Positions 22,999 to 30,568 of a stretch of 64,000 nt of DNA are shown piece by piece. The translations under genes and the position numbers were made by a program. The stretch covers positions 340,501 through 404,500 of the forward strand of contig JACVTC010000031.1 in assembly GCA_016946835.1 (NCBI GenBank), given 5' to 3'. The notes under the pieces were generated by a model, which was not told the DNA's origin, searched no databases, and worked only from the letters and a program-made list of their open reading frames with translations. The DNA comes from Neocallimastix lanati (nom. inval.) (lineage: Eukaryota; Neocallimastigomycota; Neocallimastigomycetes; Neocallimastigales; Neocallimastigaceae). Numbering within the stretch: the stretch's first letter is position 1; each line of letters opens with the position of its first letter.

Positions 22999-25371
22999 CT
23001 AAAAGTTTCTTGAGATCAACTCCAAAGTTCTTTTGACACCAAAATGACCCGCAGCAGGTTTCTCATGATAACGAGTTAAAATATCTAAACGAAGTTGATC
23101 TGGTATGTAAATAAGATTGTTGTATAATATTAAATCATTTTCTAATTTAAACTTATTCATTTTGCGAAATGGTTTATAAGGGAAACCTTGAGAGACATTA
23201 TTTTCAGAAAAATATATACGAAGATCCTCAGCAACCTTATCATTCTTTAAGTTTATTTTAATATTATTGAGAAGATCGTTAGTTATACTAATTAAACATG
23301 GGATTTTACCAATATTCTTACTGTCTAAGATAAACTCAGGTTTATCCTCTATATCTTCCTTTTGGTAGTCTGGTCTTCTGGATAACGAATCGGGTTTGCC
23401 ATTCTTTTTACCTTGGCGATAGATAAGTTCAAAGTCGTATTCTTGGAAGAATAGATGCCAACGATGTTGACGTTGATTACCTATCTTCCCTCCAAGGGTA
23501 TATAGAAGATTTCTATGGTCAGTAAAAACTTTAATCTTGAATTTAGCACCTAACAAAAGGTGACGCCATGATGAGAAAGCTTCTTTAATTGATAAAAGTT
23601 CCTTATCGGTAATCGAATAGTTTATTTCGGCATTGTTAAGACTACGAGAAAAATAAGCAATAGGATGAAGCTTATTATCATTATCATACTGGGAAAGAAC
23701 TGCTCCAATAGCAAAGTTACTAGCATCGCACTCAACAATAAAAGGTTTTGTTAAGTCAGGATGCATGAGGAGAGGGGAAGAAGTTAAACGTTTTTTGAGA
23801 ATTGAGAAGGAGGTATCACAATCTTTAGACCAAACAAACTTCCTTCCTTTCTTGGTTAAAGCATGCAAAGGTTTAGCAATAGCAGCAAAATTCCTTACGA
23901 ATCTTCTATAGTAATTGCAAAGACCAAGAAACCTTTGAACCTCTTTTACGTTTTTTGGAATGGGCCATTCTTTGATTGATTTGATCTTCTTTGGATCAGT
24001 GGACACACCAGAACCAGAAATGATATGTCCAAGGAATTCGACTTCCTCTTTATCGAATTCACATTTCGAAAGTTTAGCATATAAATTATTGTCAATAAGC
24101 TTTTTGAGAACCTCACGTACAGTTTGATGATGATCATCTAATGAATTAGAATAAATTAGAATGTCATCTAGGTAGAGTATTACCGATTTCTCTAAGAATG
24201 GACGAAGGACAGAGTTAATAAAAGATTGGAAGATTGCAGGTGCATTTTTAAGACCAAATGGCATTACTAAATATTCGTAATGTCCATACTTAGTACGGAA
24301 AGCTGTTTTATATTCATCGCCTTCCTTTATACGAATTAAATTATATGCGGAGCGCAAGTCCAATTTAGTAAAGTACTTGGCTCCTTTGACTCGTTCAATA
24401 ATGTCGTTGATGAGCGGTAAAGGATAGGAATTTCTAATAGTAACCGCATTTAAACGTTTGTAGTCAACGCAGAGTCGGAGAGAACCATCACTCTTTTTTT
24501 GAAAGAGAACAGGATAGCCGGCTGGGGAGTGAGATTCTCTAATAAATCCTTTCTTTTCGTTTTCCTTTATGTAATCTTTTAAAACTTCTGATTCTTCCAA
24601 TGTAAGCGGGTAGATTGGTCCATAATGTAAAGTAGCACCTGGTTGAAGATTGATCTCACAGTCCGATAAACGATGGGGAGGAAGCTTATCTGCTTCCTTT
24701 TTACTGAAGACTATTGCAAGGTCTTTATACTGTTCAGGAATACGCTCAATATCAGGTTCTTCAGAATCCTCTGATACCTTATTTGAAAGAAAAGAATAGA
24801 TTAAAAAGTTGTAATTATAGGGTAATCCGTCATAAAAATTAATTGAATTCGCATTTTGTTTAAAATTCTTTATAATTCTTGATTTAAATTTTGAGATTTT
24901 AAAAGTAGAGTAAAGATAATGATTATCATAACTAAAATGTATTTTATAGTTTTTCATAAATTGATTTCCAAGGAGTAAATCCACTGGAATATGTTTTGAC
25001 ACAAGGAATTTTTCTTTAAATTTGATTAAATGAAACGTATTGTTAATTTTGATTTTTAGTTGAAAATTTAAAGACACAAATTCATTAATGGAATCTGTAT
25101 CACCACTAATACCTTTTATATATATTTTATTATTAAGTTTTTGAGGTACAAGATTTAACCGAGAGATTAAATTGCTAGAAATAAAATTGCAGTAAGAACC
25201 ACAATCTAACATTGATTTGGTTTGTAATTTAATGTTTTTGTTCCTTTTGTTTATTGTTGGGATAAATGATTTAAACAAAAAGAAAGAATTAGGAAGAGGA
25301 GGGTTTAAAGTTGGATAATTATATTGAATAGTTTTAATCGGAGAGGACTTCTTGGGAAGTCCATTATCTAG
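22999..25371 (-). CDS. Element 2 pol: protease, reverse transcriptase, RNase H
   Basis: Entry is by -1 frameshift at 25371. The frame is open from there, and numbering below counts from codon 25278. The retropepsin motif is LDCG (D25, with Cys where Ser or Thr is usual). Reverse transcriptase (about 250-430) has VDYKRLN, MPFGLKNAP and YLDD at 369-372. RNase H (about 510-635) has D518 in ECDAS, E560 in TDKELL and D587 in TDH. The zinc-binding His pair of integrase follows near the end (HEKPAAGHFG). The frame stops at TAG where related proteins have an aromatic residue before Trp-Pro. The frame is otherwise intact. Confidence 0.92.
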   Translation of the reverse strand, partial: LDNGLPKKSSPIKTIQYNYPTLNPPLPNSFFLFKSFIPTINKRNKNIKLQTKSMLDCGSYCNFISSNLISRLNLVPQKLNNKIYIKGISGDTDSINEFVSLNFQLKIKINNTFHLIKFKEKFLVSKHIPVDLLLGNQFMKNYKIHFSYDNHYLYSTFKISKFKSRIIKNFKQNANSINFYDGLPYNYNFLIYSFLSNKVSEDSEEPDIERIPEQYKDLAIVFSKKEADKLPPHRLSDCEINLQPGATLHYGPIYPLTLEESEVLKDYIKENEKKGFIRESHSPAGYPVLFQKKSDGSLRLCVDYKRLNAVTIRNSYPLPLINDIIERVKGAKYFTKLDLRSAYNLIRIKEGDEYKTAFRTKYGHYEYLVMPFGLKNAPAIFQSFINSVLRPFLEKSVILYLDDILIYSNSLDDHHQTVREVLKKLIDNNLYAKLSKCEFDKEEVEFLGHIISGSGVSTDPKKIKSIKEWPIPKNVKEVQRFLGLCNYYRRFVRNFAAIAKPLHALTKKGRKFVWSKDCDTSFSILKKRLTSSPLLMHPDLTKPFIVECDASNFAIGAVLSQYDNDNKLHPIAYFSRSLNNAEINYSITDKELLSIKEAFSSWRHLLLGAKFKIKVFTDHRNLLYTLGGKIGNQRQHRWHLFFQEYDFELIYRQGKKNGKPDSLSRRPDYQKEDIEDKPEFILDSKNIGKIPCLISITNDLLNNIKINLKNDKVAEDLRIYFSENNVSQGFPYKPFRKMNKFKLENDLILYNNLIYIPDQLRLDILTRYHEKPAAGHFGVKRTLELISRNF

Positions 25372-25377
25372 TTTTTT
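25345..25377 (-). promoter_or_regulatory. -1 ribosomal frameshift signal between gag and pol (element 2)
   Basis: On the minus strand the heptamer A AAA AAC (25377-25371) is in the gag frame and directly followed by the gag stop TAG. After an 8-nt spacer comes a perfect 6-bp stem GGACTT/AAGTCC (25362-25357 with 25350-25345) and a 6-nt loop. The pol frame is -1 and open from this point. Confidence 0.87.
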
Positions 25378-26591
25378 GAGTTAATTTTTTGGACTTCGGT
25401 AACATAATTTTCTCGGTTGTTGTAACTGGAATTAACCTTAGATTTATTATTATGGAAGTTATTATTTTTACTATGATTGTAATAATTGTTATTCTTCTTA
25501 TTCTTGTTTTCACTATTGGGATAAGAATGAGAGTTCTTTCTCTTATAATTTTTATTGCTGGTTAATTGATTTATCTTTAATTTAGTTTCTTGAGAAGATT
25601 CAAACAATATGCACTTTGTTGTAATTTCTTCTATTTTCTCTGGAAACTTCTCCATTTTATTAATTTCTTCTTTAAATTTTGGATGAAGACCATTATAGAA
25701 AAATAATACTAATGGTTCTTCAGGCCAACCAAGATCAGCTGTTAGTTTACGGAAAGAATCGATATAGTCCTTAATATTACCATGAGAATGTTTAAGATTT
25801 ATTAAATTAATTTTCTTTAACTTTTTGCTGACAACATCAGGAAAAGCTTCTTTTAATTCATTAAGAAGAGCCTCTAGGGAAGCAGGAGGACTACTGGAAT
25901 ATTTTGTTTGGTACCAACTTCTAGCAGCTTCTCTTAATCTTGATTGCACAAAGTTGATTTTCGAATCTTCAGGCCAAGACTTACATGGATAGGTTTTAAA
26001 TGTGTCCCCACACAGTTGACAGAAAAGTTCGGTTTCAGAAATATCACCTGAAAACAAACCTGGATCGGGAACTTGAGGAATATTAATAGGGTAAGCAGAT
26101 TGCATGATAACATCATGATCATTGTCATATCTTGTAGTAGTTGAGATATTATCATCGAAAACAGAATGGAGGTTTACCGTAGGATTTCCAGATGTCAACG
26201 GTATCGACGAGGTAGCACCAGAAGAAGTATTTTCTACTTGAGTTTTATTACATAATTCATGCTTAAAATAGAGGGTAGCCTTTTTCAAAGATTCTAAAGA
26301 GGCCAATATTTCATTATTCATTTTATCATAAGCTCCGAATTGTTTCATTACCTCTTGATGGTAATTTTGTAAGTCTTCTTTGGAAACGAAGTTTTCATTC
26401 ACCCCAGAAACTATACTATTACAAGCTTGTGAGGTATCATTTCTTAACTGTTGAACACCTTCTGCTAAGGTGGTACAAGCTTGGGTGGCTTCGGATCGCA
26501 ATTGTTGTACTGAGTCTTCTTTATTCATATCCATTTCTTCATCCGATCTAGCTGAATACATTCCCGAGCGTCTTAGGCCAATTTTAGGCAT
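25368..26591 (-). CDS. Element 2 Gag
   Basis: 407 codons. A coiled-coil-prone N-terminal region (about 20-115) is followed by a retrotransposon Gag capsid domain (about 175-345), recognisable from ARSWYQ, LNELKEAFPD and LFFYNGLHPKFKEEI. The tail is Asn/Lys/Tyr-rich and basic. I find no CCHC knuckle, so the basic tail may bind RNA instead. The start Met lies only 24 nt after the primer site. The stop codon is part of the frameshift signal. Confidence 0.87.
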   Translation of the reverse strand: MPKIGLRRSGMYSARSDEEMDMNKEDSVQQLRSEATQACTTLAEGVQQLRNDTSQACNSIVSGVNENFVSKEDLQNYHQEVMKQFGAYDKMNNEILASLESLKKATLYFKHELCNKTQVENTSSGATSSIPLTSGNPTVNLHSVFDDNISTTTRYDNDHDVIMQSAYPINIPQVPDPGLFSGDISETELFCQLCGDTFKTYPCKSWPEDSKINFVQSRLREAARSWYQTKYSSSPPASLEALLNELKEAFPDVVSKKLKKINLINLKHSHGNIKDYIDSFRKLTADLGWPEEPLVLFFYNGLHPKFKEEINKMEKFPEKIEEITTKCILFESSQETKLKINQLTSNKNYKRKNSHSYPNSENKNKKNNNYYNHSKNNNFHNNKSKVNSSYNNRENYVTEVQKINSKN

Positions 26592-26615
26592 TCCAAGGAA
26601 GTTTCTAAAATAGCG

Positions 26616-26625
26616 GTAAGATTAT
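26616..26625 (-). promoter_or_regulatory. Element 2 self-priming primer-binding site
   Basis: On the minus strand it reads ATAATCTTAC, abutting the 5' LTR. It is complementary over 10 nt to GTAAGATTAT within the LTR (complement of 26816-26825). The latter lies about 30 bp after a TATA box, where the RNA should start. No TGG-type tRNA site is present. The arrangement matches Tf1-like self-priming. Confidence 0.7.
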
Positions 26626-27276
26626 TGTTAAGTTGGTACTTAGATTAAAGGGTAAACTTGGTTGGAAGCCTTTAATCTAATAACCTTTTGATATTATTTT
26701 ATTTTTATAAATTGATTTATTCAAATATAAAATATTATTTTATTATTAAACTTTTAATTAACTATATTTTTATTTAATATGTTTTATTATAAAGTTATCA
26801 GATTATTTGTAAATAATAATCTTACAAAGATTTAAAAAAGAATATTTTTTAGTTCTTTTATATTTTGAAAAACAATATAAAATATTTAATAATATATTTT
26901 AATAAATACTAATTTAAAGATAACAATATAAAATATAATTTTAATATATAAAGTAATAGAATAATACATATATAATATAAGATAATAAAAATATATAAAA
27001 TAATATAATTAATAAAAAACAATTTTTATAAATAATATTCAACTATATTAATTAATATAAAAAGGGATAATGTTAATTAATATGTAATACAATATTAATC
27101 AATTAATATATTAGGGGTTCAATAATGTATAAAAGGGATAATATTAATTAATATGTAATACAATATTAATTTGGTTATGAACGGTACAAGGATTTAAGGA
27201 GTACAAATTATATTTATAATTAAATTGTTATTTTTGTGGTATTAAATATAAATTAATTTGTATCAAATCCTTGACA
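26626..27276 (-). repeat. Element 2 5' LTR
   Basis: 651 bp. On the minus strand it runs from TGTCAAGG to CTTAACA and contains the promoter described separately. Confidence 0.95.
26825..26862 (-). promoter_or_regulatory. Element 2 TATA box and inferred transcription start
   Basis: The sense strand has TATAAAAG at 26862-26855. GTAAGATTAT starts at 26825, about 30 bp downstream. Its pairing with the primer site makes it the likely RNA 5' end, giving an R-U5 of about 200 nt. Confidence 0.55.
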
Positions 27277-27281
27277 ACTAA

Positions 27282-27325
27282 GAAAATATAATTATTTTAT
27301 TTAAAAATAATTATAGATTCTTACA
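27282..27325 (-). mobile_element. LTR D, right part
   Basis: This is the remaining 44 bp of LTR D after the ACTAA duplicate, ending TTCTTACA. The third AACAT follows (27326-27330), then 12 bp and the tRNA gene. Confidence 0.85.
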
Positions 27326-27342
27326 AACATGAAGCAGGAGAT

Positions 27343-27414
27343 GCCTGTTTGGCTTAGTGGTAGAGCGTCGCTCTTGTAAAGCGAAGGTCGGTGGTTCGAT
27401 TCCGTCAATAGGCA
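27343..27414 (+). tRNA. tRNA-Thr(UGU): tRNA-Thr, anticodon UGU
   Basis: All four arms fold. The acceptor pairs GCCTGTT with AATAGGC (one G-U pair), with A as discriminator. The D-arm GCTTAGTGGTAGAGC contains an A box. The anticodon stem TCGCT/AGCGA carries loop CTTGTAA, so the anticodon is TGT, reading ACA. The T-arm GGTGG/CCGTC has loop TTCGATT (B box). There is no intron, and CCA is not encoded, as expected in a eukaryote. It begins 12 bp after the last target duplication of the retrotransposon pile. Confidence 0.95.
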
Positions 27415-27418
27415 TTCC

Positions 27419-27423
27419 TTTTT
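27419..27423 (+). terminator. RNA polymerase III terminator
   Basis: A run of five T lies 4 bp after the tRNA 3' end, the usual Pol III stop signal. Confidence 0.8.
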
Positions 27424-27443
27424 AATAATTTTATTATTTGTTA

Positions 27444-27477
<34 letters not shown>

Positions 27478-27849
27478 CGATCGATTGAGAAGATGTAGTT
27501 GAGTAATGCTTTTTTTTTTTTTTTTTTTTTGTTTGTTTATGTTTTTGTATTTGTTTTTGTATTTATTTTTGTTCTAAAAATATAGATATAGTTATAGTTA
27601 TTATTATTATAGTTATTAATAAAAAAAAAATTTTTTTCTTTTTTTTGATTCAATCACAGAGTTCATATATATAATTTTTATAAAAAAAAAAAAAAAAAAA
27701 AAAAAAATGAATACCGTGAGCAAAAGCCAAAAGACTTTTTTCTTTAGAATTTTGTGTATTTTTTATTTAACAATTAATTTTTTTTTTTTTTTTAATGCAA
27801 TTTACGTTAATAGTAATGCTAGTTGCATTACAGATTCAATTATACGATC

Positions 27850-28095
27850 TTTTTTTATATATGACAATTAATTTTTATGATTGGATATATATTTAATTAT
27901 TACTAATAATATTTGTTATATTTATTATAATTTGTTATATTTGATATATTTGTTACATTTATTATTATTTATTATAGTTGCTATAATAATAACTCTTGAT
28001 TTTTCAAAGAGAACTCAAATGTCTTTTTTTTATATTTTTTTTTTTTCCAAAAAAAGGTTAAATATAAAATTCGTTTTCTAATCTTAACAAATCAA
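27850..28095 (-). repeat. Decayed LTR fragment, C/D family
   Basis: ATAATAACTCTTGATTTTTC at about 27987, the palindrome remnant (27993-28018) and the following AAGGTTAAA...TTTTCTAATCTTAAC blocks align with the middle of LTRs C and D in the same orientation. Both ends are lost; borders are approximate. Confidence 0.6.
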
Positions 28096-28938
28096 TGATA
28101 TTTACTAAATATTTTTGAAGTAAAATTTTACCATATTCATAAAAAATTTGGGTAAATAGTCATATCGTAATACAGATTTTGTTGTTATATATCATTATAA
28201 TTATAATATAAAAGAATTACATTACATTATAACAACAATAATCATTTTCATTTCTTTATAAATTAAAATTTTAATAAATAAAAATTTTTAACATAATTTT
28301 GAACCATCAAATGTTAAATCAATATTTAATAATATAATGAAATATTTCATTTTTAAAATAAAAAAAAAATTTTTTTTAATAAAATAAATAATATAAAATA
28401 TAGTATCTCAAATCTAGTATTATAATAATTTATAATATTTATTTATTATAAATCTATATTAAAAAATATTTTTTTTTACATAGTTCATATTAAATAATTT
28501 TATTGAATCTTTGATAATATATATTTCATATATTTATCTTCATAATCATAATGTAAAAAAAGAATTTTCAGTTACATATACTGTTTATATGAAAAATAAA
28601 TAATAACTGCTTTTTTTTTTCTTTCTTTCATATACACTATTATTGCTAATATTTGAATTTTTGTAAATTATTTTTATTATTATTAATATATACATATATA
28701 TACACTAATAATACATTAAAAAGATAAATAAATAATAAATTAGTTATAGTCATCGAATATATTTTATAATTTATATAAAAAAGAAAGTTTAACAATTAAA
28801 AAAAATTTTTTTTCCTTTTTTGATTTTTTTTTTATAAAAATTAAAAATAATTTATTATAGAGGAATATTTAAAATTAATTATCTTAAAATATTACTATAA
28901 TAAAATAGATATTAATATAAAAAAGTAAAATAATAATA

Positions 28939-28981
<43 letters not shown>

Positions 28982-29048
28982 GATATATAATAAATAATAA
29001 TAAAAAATGAATTTAAAAGATAAATAATATAAGCTATAATATATAAAA
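28096..29048. other. A+T-rich intergenic DNA
   Basis: No gene is seen. There is a short (AAT)n tract at about 28935-28980 and several poly-A/poly-T runs. Confidence 0.6.
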
Positions 29049-29700
29049 AACAAATATTGGAAAAAATTTTTGTACTCTCCATGGATATCACCTATTGATT
29101 TAATGGGTATGGCTTATTATGTAAATCCTTTTCTAAATAAAATAAAAAAGCAAAATAATACTATTAGTAAATTAGAAATTAATAAGTATATTCTTTATTC
29201 AACAAATTATGACAATATGACTAGAGAAAAACCCCATTCCTATTAGCGTTATCATTATAAATTACTACCCCAATAAAATTCTTTGGAAAAATAATGATAA
29301 TGTTAAAATATAAAAAAAATATTCCTTTTTTGATATACATAACCTAATTTAATAAAAATGGAGGAAGATTATTTTTATTTAGAAATAACGATTCTTATAC
29401 TTTTGAATTAATTTATTACTAAATGAATATTTAAATTTTTATTCTAAACCCAAATTTGAAATAAGAGGAGATTATAATGAATTTGACCTTAAAAAAAATA
29501 TACATTTAACCAATGGAAATGGTAATTTTAAAGAAAAACTTATAAATGGACGTTTCGACAACGAAATTAAACTTTTTTTCACTTGGAAAAAAAACATATG
29601 AGATATTTTATTAGAGCTTGATTATATGAATTCAGTGAAGGTATTTCTTTATCATGAACTCAATACTTCAATATTAATAATAAAGACAACTATCCATTTA
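29049..29700 (+). pseudogene. Unidentified gene relic
   Basis: The stretch is less A+T-rich than its surroundings and reads as broken coding pieces in different frames. One near 29060-29250 includes PWISPIDLMGMAYYVNPFLN. Another near 29430-29600 includes RGDYNEFDLKK and NGRFDNEIKLFFTW. Stops and frame changes separate them. I do not recognise the family. Confidence 0.35.
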
Positions 29701-30568
29701 TTTTTGAGCTTTTTTATTTTTTATTTTTTAACTTTTATTTTTATTTTTAATTTTTAATGTACTTTTCACCTACATGTATTTTTTATAATAATATTAATAA
29801 ATTTATGGAAGTGTATTCCATTTGCCTATACTACTAATAAAACTGGAAAAAATCCATTTTTATTATATTATTATCTAAAGATGATTGATTAAGTACTTAT
29901 TTAAGATATATTTTATAAAATTTCATATTATAAAAAAAATTTAATTTAAAAAAAAAAAAGTATTTTATAAGTTAATAAATATGTCTTAATGACTTTTTAA
30001 TTAATTTATAAAATATTTTACTCATAAAAATAAGAAATAAATAATATAATTATCTAATTTATTATGTTTTTTTTTTAAAAAAATATATATATATATATAT
30101 AAGTGAAAATAAATAATATAATAAAAATAAAAATTAATAATAAAAATAAATATGAAAAAAAAAATAAAAACTAATAATAAAAATTAATAATAAAAATAAA
30201 AATTAATAAAATATTATATTGGTAAATAATTTTTACAATTTTTTTTTTATATTTATGATTTTTATTTAATATTTAAATATACATTTTCAAAAATTAGAGA
30301 TAGATAGTTTTATATGAATATAATTAAAAAAAATAGATTTTTAATGATGATATAATTAATTATAGATGATAAACCTAGATTTTAATTATTTTCATTTTAT
30401 TATGAATTGTTAAATTAAGAAAAAAAATAAAAAAAAAAATTAAAATATCACTTTTTATTGATTATGATAATTGCTTAATAATAATTTAATGGTACAAATC
30501 TATAAAAAATTTTTAGGATTTATTACTAAAAAGTTAAAATTCTTAAATAATAAAAACTATTTATTTAT
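29701..30568. other. A+T-rich DNA downstream of the fusion gene
   Basis: No gene is seen. AAAATTAATAATAA-type repeats lie at about 30110-30215. Confidence 0.6.

Larger units (their letters stand above)
20950..27276 (-). mobile_element. Element 2: chromodomain Ty3/gypsy retrotransposon
   Basis: Its 651-bp LTRs (20950-21600 and 26626-27276) look near-identical, with ends TGTTAAG...TTGACA. The 5-bp target duplication ACTAA (20945-20949 and 27277-27281) proves insertion into LTR D. In sense order on the minus strand: 5' LTR, self-priming site, gag, frameshift signal, protease-RT-RNase H, integrase with C-terminal chromodomain, purine tract and 3' LTR. One in-frame TAG (22999-23001) in the integrase zinc domain is the only coding lesion I see, so the copy is young. 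Confidence 0.95.
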
